Source: Stentor roeselii
Taxonomy: Eukaryota; Ciliophora; Heterotrichea; Heterotrichida; Stentoridae
Length of the DNA: 64,000 bases
Reading direction: 5' to 3'
Assembly: GCA_006503475.1 (NCBI GenBank)
Contig: RSEH01000027.1
Span: 124,001 to 188,000 of the forward strand
The notes beneath the pieces were generated by a model. The model was given only the letters and a program-made list of their open reading frames with translations. It was not told the DNA's origin and searched no databases. Made by a program: the position numbers and the translations under genes. How positions within the stretch are numbered: position 1 is the first letter of the stretch; every line of letters starts with the position of its first letter. Below are positions 39,322 to 48,121 of this stretch, one piece after another.

Positions 39322-42300
39322 ATGAAAAACGCTTCAAAATCAAGAACTCGAAGAAATTCCAAGTCAATCGATTTAAAAACGCCAATCTTAAAACGTGGTT
39401 TTTACAATGACCGCTTTCACTTAAACGAAGCCTCCACACTTTTAAACACAACAGAAAACCCTTCAAAATCAAAAAACCTTGAAAAATTACGTCTTCCTCA
39501 TTTATCAATTCCAGAAAAGTCTCGTTCAGACCGTAGCCGAAGCCAAAACCCTTCAATTTCAGAAGACTCTTTATCAGACTCTCTTTCAGACTCTTTAAAC
39601 CTGGTAACTTCCCTTTGGACTCTGAAGCAAATCCCTTTAGACTGGCAAGAAACAAGCAAATCCTGCCTTTTACAGCTTCCTCGTTCAAAAGCAACACAAA
39701 TCATCTCCTCAGAGCTGAAGTCTCTCAAAGAAGGGTCTTCACCCCTTCAACAGATGCTAAAATCAATAACGAGCCGTGAGGCGAGTTTAAATTCAATAAC
39801 AGAGCTAAACAATTACCTCAAGTCTTCACCTTGGCTAAGCCTAAAAGAAGTCCATCTTCAATGTGCAGAGCTGTTACATGGTCATCGTCTTTTCACCTTA
39901 AACGCAATTGAAAGTATTTCAAAGTGGCGAAGTTTCTTAACAAATTCTTTAAAAGTCCATAACTTGCCAGTTGGGTTTTTAGAATGTAAATTTGAAGGTG
40001 TTAACTATTTGTTGAAGATGGGAACTGACCTTGACTTTTTAAAACAATCGGAATTTGCGAAAGTTCTTAGTTTCTCTGAGGAACATGACCCTTTACTTGT
40101 AGCGCCTTCTATTCCCATTGGAAAAAATGAAAGAGGAAGGAAGAGAGATGTGAATTATTTTTTAGATGAAGGCTCTGTCATTGTTCCTATTCCTTCTTTT
40201 TTAATGGCTAGGGTCAAGGAAGCAGAGGATTTTATTAGGAATGAAGAAGAGTTTGTTAGGTTTCAACAGGAAACTACTCCTGAAAAACTTGCTTTGTTGT
40301 TTTCACCTCAGGTCTTGGAAGAAATTGTTGAAGAAGAGATTGGAAAGGAAATTAAGATGGTTGTTGAGAAGGTTAGAGAAGAGGTGGATGAGGAAAAAAG
40401 GAAAAATCGAAAGGAAAGGAAGGAAAATAGAAAAGCGAATAATTTGGTCAAGGATGTTGTTGAGAAGGTCATTGAAGAGGAAATTTTTGATATTGTCCAG
40501 ATGGAGGTGTTGATGGAAAAGAAAGATGTTCAGGTTAAGGAAAATGAGAAACTTGCTGAGATTATTTTTAATTCACTTTTAGACGACCTGGCAAACGACA
40601 TGCTTCCTTTAGCAAGTACCTCATATTCAAAATCCTACGAATCCGCAAGACAAAAAAAAGAACAAGAATTAAAATCTCAATCAGAATATCTCGACAAGCT
40701 CTTAAAAGACCTATTCGTTAATTTATTCGAGGACTTCTTAAAACTATCCTCAAAAGACCTGGCCTTAGAGACCTTAAAAGAATTCCGTCGTGCACGAGAA
40801 GAAGAAAGTTCCTTATACGTTGTAAAGTCTCCTTTAATGGACGAGATCGGTTTAGACTTCGCGACATTGGAGTACTTTTCAGACCTTTCTGAAATGCGTT
40901 GGATTCCTCTTCACCTTCAAGAAGAGCAGCTAATCGACGTTTTAAACGAGTACTACTCAGTATCCCCTGACGAAAACGAAGCTTTTATTCCAAGTATCGA
41001 TGAACTAATGATAGAAACCACGAAACTGGCAGACCCTTGTTGGTACTGGGCTGTTAAAGGCACCCTTATCCTTGGATTTCTCGTCTTTTCCACTGACTGC
41101 TTCAATAAAACAGGGAAAAAAATCATTGTTCATCATGTTTCAAGCTTGTATTGGAATAAGTACTTTGATATTCTTGCCTCTGCTACTCAACATCTTTGGA
41201 AAGTCGCTCCTTCTGATGAAATCAGAATCAATTTGTTTACACCTGCAGGGAATGACTTGACTCCTGATGTTAAAAGAGTCTTCACTGAACAAGGATTCAA
41301 GTGGAAAGCGACTTGTCCTGTCAATGACTCGAAAAATCAAATTGTTGTACTTGGAAAGTCGAAAAATCGTAAAAGCTCAAATCCGGCTTTGATGAACTTT
41401 TGTCTTAAGTGTAGTGAAGTTATTCGTTGTAATGAGGAAAGAGTTGATGCCAGAATGGATGGTGAACATTTTAAAAGAGTTGGAAATCGACAAAATATGC
41501 TTCATGCACTTTTAGCACTTTTTGGAAAAATTGAAAATAATGATTTGAAGGTTTCTGAGAAGGTTCAGAATAAATTGCAGGGAATTGTTAATAGTTTGTT
41601 CAAGACTATGAATGAAACGCAGAGTTTTTCTTTTCCTTCTATGACTGGGACTACTTCTGACCAGCAGTTGAAAGAGTTTTTAGCTGTTCAGGGTCTAACC
41701 TTCGAAGACACAGAACCAAGTAAAAAGACCTCAGCATCAGTTCTCGAATTAAAATTCAGATGGATCGGGTGCACAAATTTTTCTCTTCAAATAAGAGGCA
41801 GATCATACCGATACTTAAGATTCCGTAGTTCAAACTTAAATTGCATCAAGCTTGCAGATGATATCGAGTTTTATATAATTCCAACAGAACTTCCTAACCT
41901 TCAAGCTTTTTTCATGAAGGCTGCTGACCTAAGCCAGTCATTATCTCGAACTTTAAACCAAGGCCTTGACATGTTTTGCTTTGTGGAGCAGGTGGTCGGG
42001 GTGACGACTGAGACAGTTAAAGAAATTTGGGTTCCTTGCTTTAATTTTGAATCTTCTGAAAGGATTGAGTGGATTAAAGGATATGAAATCACACCACAAA
42101 ATGAAGGAGTTGAAAAGATTTTTGTTAGTAGTTGTGATGAAAAGGTACAGTTGAATATGAACTTGTTTGAAATTCCTGATGGACTTTTGTATGCTGATAA
42201 TAAGTACGGACCGGTTTTTATTAATGAGTTTATTTTTGGATTACTTTATACGAAAGGGGATAAAATTTTGGATATTCCACTTTTTACTTGTCTTGTGAAA

Positions 42301-42324
42301 CCTGAGGATTGGGTTAAAGTTTAA
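39322..42324 (+). CDS. 1,000-residue protein with a possible GNAT-like segment, unknown
   Basis: A 1,000-residue soluble protein. The first ~95 residues are basic and Ser-rich. About 300-440 is a highly charged helical region (EEIVEEEIGKEIKMVVEKV). About 569-655 (WYWAVKGTLILGFLVFST, then a strand-helix-strand pattern ending VFTEQGFKWKATCP) resembles the core of a GNAT acetyltransferase, where a protein strand, a helix and a 'GFK/R' strand follow one another; the acetyl-CoA P-loop (Q/RxxGxG/A) is not evident, so catalytic activity is doubtful. The last third has no recognised domain. It starts 149 bp from the divergent RecQ-like gene, with context CCAATAAATG. No confident homologue. Confidence 0.65.
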   Translation: MKNASKSRTRRNSKSIDLKTPILKRGFYNDRFHLNEASTLLNTTENPSKSKNLEKLRLPHLSIPEKSRSDRSRSQNPSISEDSLSDSLSDSLNLVTSLWTLKQIPLDWQETSKSCLLQLPRSKATQIISSELKSLKEGSSPLQQMLKSITSREASLNSITELNNYLKSSPWLSLKEVHLQCAELLHGHRLFTLNAIESISKWRSFLTNSLKVHNLPVGFLECKFEGVNYLLKMGTDLDFLKQSEFAKVLSFSEEHDPLLVAPSIPIGKNERGRKRDVNYFLDEGSVIVPIPSFLMARVKEAEDFIRNEEEFVRFQQETTPEKLALLFSPQVLEEIVEEEIGKEIKMVVEKVREEVDEEKRKNRKERKENRKANNLVKDVVEKVIEEEIFDIVQMEVLMEKKDVQVKENEKLAEIIFNSLLDDLANDMLPLASTSYSKSYESARQKKEQELKSQSEYLDKLLKDLFVNLFEDFLKLSSKDLALETLKEFRRAREEESSLYVVKSPLMDEIGLDFATLEYFSDLSEMRWIPLHLQEEQLIDVLNEYYSVSPDENEAFIPSIDELMIETTKLADPCWYWAVKGTLILGFLVFSTDCFNKTGKKIIVHHVSSLYWNKYFDILASATQHLWKVAPSDEIRINLFTPAGNDLTPDVKRVFTEQGFKWKATCPVNDSKNQIVVLGKSKNRKSSNPALMNFCLKCSEVIRCNEERVDARMDGEHFKRVGNRQNMLHALLALFGKIENNDLKVSEKVQNKLQGIVNSLFKTMNETQSFSFPSMTGTTSDQQLKEFLAVQGLTFEDTEPSKKTSASVLELKFRWIGCTNFSLQIRGRSYRYLRFRSSNLNCIKLADDIEFYIIPTELPNLQAFFMKAADLSQSLSRTLNQGLDMFCFVEQVVGVTTETVKEIWVPCFNFESSERIEWIKGYEITPQNEGVEKIFVSSCDEKVQLNMNLFEIPDGLLYADNKYGPVFINEFIFGLLYTKGDKILDIPLFTCLVKPEDWVKV

Positions 42325-42403
42325 ATTTAGAGAATGTAATAATTCATCTTAATTTAAAACCCTTAAAAATACCAACACCCAAAACTCCTCACCCAAAAAA
42401 TAA

Positions 42404-43501
42404 ATGTATCTAAAATCTCTCCTGATACTTTTCATCTCATTCTCAATCCAACTTTACATCCTGACTCGTCCATTACCCTCAAAAGTCTTCCAATCAGTAG
42501 ACTCGCGTTGCAATCCATTCAAATGTCTAAAGCCTCACCTAACAACAAAAGACGGTTACCTAATAAGTTCCTTCCGAATACTAGGAAAGTCCCCAGTTTT
42601 AGTAATTCCTCGTTTTTCCGGTTCAGGCGAAGACTTCTTACTAACCTTCGAAGATACTTCATTAGGTCATTTTCTCGCCTCCCTCGGCCTTGACGTATCT
42701 TTGCTGAACTTACGAGGAAGTCTGCATCACGAGTCTTTAAACCCATCCTTAAACAACTCAAACTCACAGACCTTCTGGAAATTCACACCAATCGAAAGCC
42801 TTTCATTAGACCTCCAAGCTTATCTTCAAATGTTAGTCAAAAGTACCAACACCTCTAAAGTCAACTTGATAGTCTTCGGGGAATACGGCTCAATAGTCGC
42901 TGCGCTGCTAGCAGCGCAGGTGGAAATGAGTAAAATGGTAAAAAAAGTTGTTTGGATAGGCCCTGGATGTAGATCTTTACATCAGGAAAGCTTGGTAAAT
43001 CGCTTTTTAACGTCAAAAAAAGGAGTGGAAATCTTGAAGTTACTTGGAATTCAGAAAGTTTTTGGAAAAAGATCGGTTTTTTTTGGACAACTTGTAGAGG
43101 TCTTTCCTTTTGTTTTGAAAGGGTTTGGGAAACATGGAAGGATTTGGGAAGACTGCAGGACTTGCAGCTTTTATGAAATTTTGGCTACTGAGAATGTTTC
43201 GGTTGAAAGTCTTGAGTTTTGGGAGAGAAATGATGGAGGAAGAAGAATGGAAAAATTGAAGGATTTTGGAAGAGAGAGGAATTTGAAGGTGTATGGAAGA
43301 GATAGTCCTCCTTTTTTGAACTTTTCAAGGATACAGCAGGATTTTCATTTATTTTTGTCTTCTCAGTGTGAAATACCTGAGTTTTTAAAGGATTTGAGAG
43401 GTGAGAGAAGGATATTTCCCCAAGATTTATCATCATTAGTATTTTCAAAAGATGCAAGTTACCACCAACATCTTAAATCCGTACTCACAAATAACCCTTG
43501 A
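42404..43501 (+). CDS. Secreted acid-lipase-like protein with altered catalytic site
   Basis: A 365-residue protein with a signal peptide (MYLKSLLILFISFSIQLYIL). LTTKDGYLISSFRI (47-59) matches the start of gastric/lysosomal acid lipases (VTTEDGYILTLHRI), and FLASLGLDVSLLNLRG (90-105) matches the next core motif (LADAGYDVWLGNSRG). The nucleophile elbow, normally GHSQG, reads FGEYG (158-162), putting E160 where the catalytic Ser belongs. The oxyanion HG motif reads PR (69-70). The C-terminal Asp region is also changed; a possible His survives in SYHQHL. It should not hydrolyse esters by the usual mechanism. Stop TGA, with no extension beyond it. Start context AAAATAAATG. Confidence 0.78.
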   Translation: MYLKSLLILFISFSIQLYILTRPLPSKVFQSVDSRCNPFKCLKPHLTTKDGYLISSFRILGKSPVLVIPRFSGSGEDFLLTFEDTSLGHFLASLGLDVSLLNLRGSLHHESLNPSLNNSNSQTFWKFTPIESLSLDLQAYLQMLVKSTNTSKVNLIVFGEYGSIVAALLAAQVEMSKMVKKVVWIGPGCRSLHQESLVNRFLTSKKGVEILKLLGIQKVFGKRSVFFGQLVEVFPFVLKGFGKHGRIWEDCRTCSFYEILATENVSVESLEFWERNDGGRRMEKLKDFGRERNLKVYGRDSPPFLNFSRIQQDFHLFLSSQCEIPEFLKDLRGERRIFPQDLSSLVFSKDASYHQHLKSVLTNNP

Positions 43502-43564
43502 CTTCATTTTCATTAAACTACTCGTTTCTAACTACTTAATCACTGAGGTTATTAATGATTGATG

Positions 43565-43768
43565 TTAAATAGTTGAATAAGCCTCATCTTTGTAAGGATT
43601 CATATACTTATCACAGTTATCACAACAATTGCAACATCTTTCCTTAAGCGGGTACCACCAACAAGCACAGCACTGTTTTATTTTATCCTTCGTGAAAACC
43701 ACACATCTGTAGCATGTCTGACAGACAACAACGACTCCTTTACAAAAACTAGTCCAACAAGCTCCCAT
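43565..43768 (-). CDS. Very small cysteine-rich protein, probably lipid-anchored
   Basis: A 67-residue protein with 13 cysteines, in pairs and CxxC-like spacings (CQTCYRC, QCCACWW, RCCNCCDNC). The N-terminus MGACWTSF fits an N-myristoylation signal (Gly2, Thr6) with nearby cysteines suited to palmitoylation. There is no signal peptide. Context TATAAATG precedes the start and the stop is TAA. It lies 20 bp past the BBS5 start-to-stop unit on the same strand (BBS5 ends at... its stop is upstream of nothing else): transcription runs from BBS5 into this gene, with 20 bp between BBS5's stop and this ATG. Metal binding or membrane anchoring in the ciliary region is inference; no family recognised. 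Confidence 0.65.
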   Translation of the reverse strand: MGACWTSFCKGVVVVCQTCYRCVVFTKDKIKQCCACWWYPLKERCCNCCDNCDKYMNPYKDEAYSTI

Positions 43769-43788
43769 TTATACTTTATTACAAATTT

Positions 43789-44874
43789 TTAAATCACCCT
43801 CCACAGCTGCTCAATTGAAATCCCTTCTGGAGTCGCTTCTATCGCAAGTCCAAGTTCCTCTGAAAAAACTATCTGCCCTTTAGATGAATTTTCAATCATG
43901 CAATAAGCCGCACTGGCTTGAGACTGCCCAGCAAAAGCAGGCTCTATAATTTCAATATCATCAAAAACTCGGGGTTGTGCAGGGACTTCAGTTGCAGGAG
44001 CTTCTTGTACTGAAACTTCAAGTCCTAAAATAGGATTTTCCACGTAAATTCTGAAAAATCTGAAAATTTCTGAAAAAATTTCTTCACTTTTATCAGTTCG
44101 AAAAGTTAAGAGATAGTTTCCGTATAATTTACAGATTTCGATTATGACGAGACTTTGACTTGAAGAGTCTTTTTTTTTTATTGTTCTGATTTGGACGTAA
44201 GGTAAAGAAACGTTGAAACTTTCTGAAGAGGTGGAAAACCAGGCGATGCGAATATTTGAAATGTATAAAAAACCGACTTGGCCTTGTTCAGTTGTCACAT
44301 TCCAAACGCCTGGGTACTTGTGGTAGATTTGCTCGGAAGGTAAAGGGATGAGTTCTTTATCTTGAATGATGGCGCCTCTGATTTTAAAGTCTCTGAAGAG
44401 CTTTGTCGACTCGTAACTTCTTAGAGTGCTTTGAAAAGAAGTGAAAAGTCTTGGAGAGTTCTCAATCAATGAAGTGAATATAAATTCATATCTAGTGTCT
44501 TTAAATTTCGTTCTTAGAAATAAAGCCTGGACATTGCCTTTTAAACGTGATTTAGTTTGTTTGATTTCTAGATTTGTTATTGTGTCGTAGCCGATTGATA
44601 AGTTGGTTTTAGGAGACTTTTCTGCGTACCATAAAAGGCGAAGGTTAGTGATGGTCAAGTAGCCTTTTTCGCCGTTGTTGCCTTTGGTGTCCTCGACACC
44701 ATTGATCATATCAACCAGAACTTCACCTTTTCTAAGTCCCATGTGCATCATTTGAAGGTCAAATTTTATTTCTTTATTTTGCCAGACAGTAATAGCGTCT
44801 TCATGTAATTTTTTAAACTTATTTTCCATTTCTTTCTGCAGTTTCTTGCTGGCATCGAAGATGAAGTTCGCCAT
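43789..44874 (-). CDS. BBS5: BBS5, BBSome subunit
   Basis: A 361-residue protein that matches animal BBS5 along nearly its full length. The conserved block GEVLVDMINGVEDTKGNNGE, then LTITNLRLLWY, forms the first PH-like domain; GVWNVTTEQGQVGFLYISNI, RIAWF and SFNVSLPYVQIRTIK form the second; and the C-terminal signature VFSEELGLAIEATPEGI followed by LWRVI is intact. BBS5 is part of the octameric BBSome that moves membrane proteins out of and within cilia, with its PH domains binding phosphoinositides. A ~35-residue N-terminal extension (ASKKLQKEMENKFKKL) precedes the animal start. Start context TTAATAAATG; stop TAA. Confidence 0.97.
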   Translation of the reverse strand: MANFIFDASKKLQKEMENKFKKLHEDAITVWQNKEIKFDLQMMHMGLRKGEVLVDMINGVEDTKGNNGEKGYLTITNLRLLWYAEKSPKTNLSIGYDTITNLEIKQTKSRLKGNVQALFLRTKFKDTRYEFIFTSLIENSPRLFTSFQSTLRSYESTKLFRDFKIRGAIIQDKELIPLPSEQIYHKYPGVWNVTTEQGQVGFLYISNIRIAWFSTSSESFNVSLPYVQIRTIKKKDSSSQSLVIIEICKLYGNYLLTFRTDKSEEIFSEIFRFFRIYVENPILGLEVSVQEAPATEVPAQPRVFDDIEIIEPAFAGQSQASAAYCMIENSSKGQIVFSEELGLAIEATPEGISIEQLWRVI

Positions 44875-44963
44875 TTATTAACACTGAAAATTCTTCGCTT
44901 CTAAGAATCGAAATTTGATTCTTGGGATAAATATGAAATAATTATTAAAGATTATTAGAACTA

Positions 44964-45374
44964 TTAACTTAAATGCGGAAGATACTGCTTAATGAAGGAA
45001 AATCGTTCACAGTCAAGGCTGTTCAGAACTGAACTTTTGACCTCTTCACAAAGAGGATGATGAAAATCATTGTTTTTCTTGAGGATTCGAGTTAAAGATA
45101 AAAAAGTCACTTTTTTTTTTACTTTCTCTACTTTTACTCCTTTTTTCACCTCTGCATGGATTCGCTTGTGGATTGATAATAAACTTCCTTGACGGAATGA
45201 TTGCCCGCAACCTGGCTCAGAGCAGACATAAGGTCTTTCTCCTGTGTGGATGTACAGATGTTCGCGGAGGTTCTGTCGTGATGAAAGGTTTTTAAGGCAA
45301 AATGTGCATTTGAAGTTAAAGTCTTCATCTTCCTGTGGGTCTTGAAGAGGAATACCCAGTGCTTGGTCGGCCAT
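44964..45374 (-). CDS. Two-finger C2H2 zinc-finger protein
   Basis: A 136-residue protein with two tandem classical fingers at about residues 22-74: FKCTFCLKNLSSRQNLREHL with the closing His pair, the linker HTGERPY that is typical of DNA-binding arrays, and CSEPGCGQSFRQGSLLSIHK. A basic stretch (KKGVKVEKVKKK) follows and may be a nuclear localisation signal. Two fingers joined by a TGERP linker suggest a sequence-specific DNA-binding regulator; target unknown. The gene lies 89 bp upstream of BBS5 on the same strand. Start context CTAATAAATG; stop TAA. Confidence 0.85.
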   Translation of the reverse strand: MADQALGIPLQDPQEDEDFNFKCTFCLKNLSSRQNLREHLYIHTGERPYVCSEPGCGQSFRQGSLLSIHKRIHAEVKKGVKVEKVKKKVTFLSLTRILKKNNDFHHPLCEEVKSSVLNSLDCERFSFIKQYLPHLS

Positions 45375-45713
45375 TTATTAGAGACTTAGACATACTGTTT
45401 AAATTATCAGTATCTTTAAATATTTTATTCCAGAACTTTTCGCATTCTTAGAACGATTCAAGTCTTTTTTTAAGGATTTTAATGTGCATCATTTCTTGAA
45501 TTTCATTCAAGAAAAAAACATTTTTCGAAAATTTTAAAATTTCTGAAAAAATTAAGGAAAAATGAAAAAAAAGTTAGAATATTGGAAGATTTAAGAGAAA
45601 ATATTTAAAAACTGGTAAATTTTAAAGATTTCTTTGAAAATACCTGATTTTTTCAGTTATTTTGAAAGTTCTTTTAAAAAAGCAGCATTCTTTAAACTCT
45701 GATATTATCCTAA
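45375..45713. other. Short AT-rich gap with a perfect hairpin
   Basis: No coding frame seen. It contains the inverted repeat TTTCTTGAA-tttca-TTCAAGAAA (45492-45514), a 9-bp perfect stem with a 5-base loop, 118 bp upstream of the zinc-finger start and beyond the stop of the TPR gene. Confidence 0.5.
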
Positions 45714-47270
45714 CTACAAGTACCCCATCCAGTACGAGATCAAACAGACCCCTCCTGCAAGAGTCAGGTACTTTCTGTTACCTTTCATGAAAAAAGTGTA
45801 AATTCCGATGAGCTTTCCAAACATCTTCAACATTTTCCCTAAACAACTGAGAACCATTTCAATGTCTTCGGGTTTTCTGCCCAGTTGCTGAGAAAGCATC
45901 TGACTTGCCATTCGGATCATTTCAGGATTGTTTAACATTGATGACATGTCTGGAACTCCTCCTGGGGAAGCAGCGCTGGCTCCTTGATTTGAAGAGTTTA
46001 TTGGCTCTGGGGCTTCAGGTCGGCCTGACATTGTTGAGGTCATCATTTTGATCGTTTCTGGTGTTAACATGTCGGCCATTTTAGCGATTTGCTCTGGTGG
46101 CATGTTGATTCCTTGACTTTTAAAAACTTCTTGCATCAAACGAGGGTCCATTGATTTCAGCTGACTTGCCATCTGGCTTATCGTTTCTGGAGACATGCTC
46201 CTCAGATCTTCCAACCCTTTGTTCATCTGCTCTCGGCTTAAATTCGGAAGCTTTAAATCATTCGGGTTCAAAGAAGGCTGAGTTACTTGTTCACTTTTAT
46301 TACTTTTCTCATATTTTTCAGTAATTTTTTCAGTCTTTCTTTCAACATTTTCAATTTTTTTTTCCACTTTTTCATTTTCCCCATCCTTCTTCGTGATTTT
46401 TTCCACTTTTTCCTGATTTTTTGCCTTTTTTTCAGGAGATTTAGGAGTAGGTAAGTCAAGGTCAACTCCTCTATCCCTGGGAATATCTTGAATAACAACT
46501 TTTTTACTTTCCTCATCGACAGGTATCTTATTTTCACCCCCCTTATTTTTCCCCTCTTCTTCATGCCCCTGAATCTTTTCCTCTCTTTCCAAAGCCTTTC
46601 GAGCGTCTTCATAAAGTGTATCAACTATTTAAATTTTACTCGCATTATCATCAGGAGACTGTTGTTTTGCCCTCTTCAAGTACTCCAGAGCGTCTTGTAA
46701 CTTTCCAAGTCTAAACAAGGCCTGTCCATACCTATAAAGAGCTCGGGTGTTACTTTCAAGGACAAGTGTTTTCTTACATTGTTCAACGATTTCTTCGAAT
46801 TTCTCTTCTTTTGCAAGACAAGCGACAAGATTCATCCTTAAAGAAATTTCAAGTTGTTTATTAGCTTCGCTTAGAGAAGACTTTTCGACTTCTTTGATTC
46901 CTTCTCGGTAAAGTCTTGCTGCTTCAGAAATTTCACCTTTTTTGAACTTCTCTGTGCCTTGGTTTTTCAGGTCTAGAGACTTGGAAGGCTGCAACGGAAG
47001 AGAACTTAGAGACTCTGGGTTCACCATTGTTGCACCTGGAGGAATTGTTGAAGGTGCTCGGTTTTTTAAGTTTTCTAAAGTTGACTCGTCCATCGATGCC
47101 ATTGAGGCTGAGGCTGATCGCAGGAATTTAGGGTCTATGCTCATTCCTGTCATGCTTGAAAAAGACTTTAGTTCTTCGTCACTCATTTTTGACATCATTT
47201 CAGCACTTTGCTTCATCATGTTTCCGTTCATCATGTGCTTCATCGATTCCATCATAGCAGGGTTGAACAT
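45714..47270 (-). CDS. Tail-anchored TPR protein, OEP61/TPR7-like (one 15-nt intron)
   Basis: Two exons, 47270-46640 and 46624-45714, give 513 residues. The first ~75 residues are Met-rich (MFNPAMMESMKHMMNG), followed by about three TPR units (about 99-208; NQGTEKFKKGEISEAARLYR, ALYRYGQALFRLGKLQDALE), the fold that binds Hsp70/Hsp90 tails. A Lys/Glu-rich linker follows, then Met/Pro-rich helices (SREQMNKGLEDLRSMSPETI, LMQEVFKSQGINMPPEQIAK) and a C-terminal hydrophobic anchor (YLTLAGGVCLISYWMGYL). The layout matches plant OEP61/TPR7, a chaperone receptor on organelle or ER membranes. Its start is 25 bp from the divergent gene at 47296. Stop TAG. Confidence 0.82.
46625..46639 (-). other. 15-nt intron in the TPR gene
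   Basis: On the coding strand the intron is GTAAAATTTAAATAG. It contains an in-frame TAA. Removal joins SPDDNA to IDTLYEDARK and merges two reading frames into a 1,542-nt coding sequence, exactly divisible by three. Confidence 0.9.
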
Positions 47271-47295
47271 TACCTCAATTTATAATCTATGAATA

Positions 47296-48096
47296 ATGAG
47301 AAAAATGATTACTTTCGCCATTCTAATCATTTCTGTCTCATCCTACCCAAGTCTAAAAATCCATGAAAGTTCAAAAATCAAGATAAACCCAGGTTGTTCC
47401 TTAATCCGAGTACCTTGCAACTACCAAAGCACAACCATCATCCTTTCATTTTCCTCCTACGCAGTAAAATCAGTTCTCCTCAAAGAAACCGACCGAAACC
47501 CCTGCTCTTCAATCTGCTCAGACGAATCATTTTGCGAGTATCAAGAATCATCTGAAAAGTTAGAATTTTTAATAAAATCTTGCTTTTCCGAGCTTTTTTT
47601 GCATTTTTTCTCAGATGTCGAGACAATCGTTTTGGCTTCAGCTGAATATTTAGGTCCATGCAAAAAGAATTTAGATGATCCTTACGTCAAGTGTGCCACG
47701 ATGGATAAAAGAAAATGTTTGAAATGTGGAAGTCACTGCAAGTTAAGTGATTGTTTCAGTGAAGATGAAAAAACTGGAAAGATTTTGATTCATTCTCAGA
47801 TTTGTCTTCCAGAATTCGTTGAAGACTCTGAAATGAACTTGAGGTGCCTGGCGTATCTTCCTGTGGAAAGTGGAAGATGGCATCAATGTGTTGAAAAAAA
47901 AGAAAAAAAAAGTCATTTTTTTTGGGTTGTTTCAATTGGAGTGATTTTTGGACTTTTATTGTTGGTGGCTTGTTTTATGTGCTGGAGATGTAGAAAAAAT
48001 AAGAAGGTTAAGGAGTTTATTTGTGATATCTGCAAAAAGTGTATGAAGTCTAAGCGAAATTTGGATTTTCAGACAAATCTTGTAGAGTTGAAGTAA
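47296..48096 (+). CDS. Type I membrane protein with cysteine-rich ectodomain
   Basis: A 266-residue protein with a signal peptide (MRKMITFAILIISVSSYP), an ectodomain of about 190 residues with many cysteines, one membrane helix (VSIGVIFGLLLLVACFMCW, about 213-231) and a basic cytosolic tail containing CDICKKCMK. The CxxC pairs in the ectodomain (KCLKCGSHCKLSDC) suggest disulfide-bonded loops of the growth-factor-receptor Cys-rich kind, but no family is certain. It is divergent from the TPR gene with only 25 bp between start codons, and is followed 25 bp on by the Rab gene. Stop TAA. Confidence 0.7.
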   Translation: MRKMITFAILIISVSSYPSLKIHESSKIKINPGCSLIRVPCNYQSTTIILSFSSYAVKSVLLKETDRNPCSSICSDESFCEYQESSEKLEFLIKSCFSELFLHFFSDVETIVLASAEYLGPCKKNLDDPYVKCATMDKRKCLKCGSHCKLSDCFSEDEKTGKILIHSQICLPEFVEDSEMNLRCLAYLPVESGRWHQCVEKKEKKSHFFWVVSIGVIFGLLLLVACFMCWRCRKNKKVKEFICDICKKCMKSKRNLDFQTNLVELK

Positions 48097-48121
48097 TAGT
48101 TATATTTTGCCGGTTGTTAAT

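Noticed and set aside
48107-48121. Upstream extension of the Rab protein to 48107
   Set aside because: That start is TTG, and the sequence before the ATG at 48122 has no conserved residues; Rab homology begins just after the ATG.
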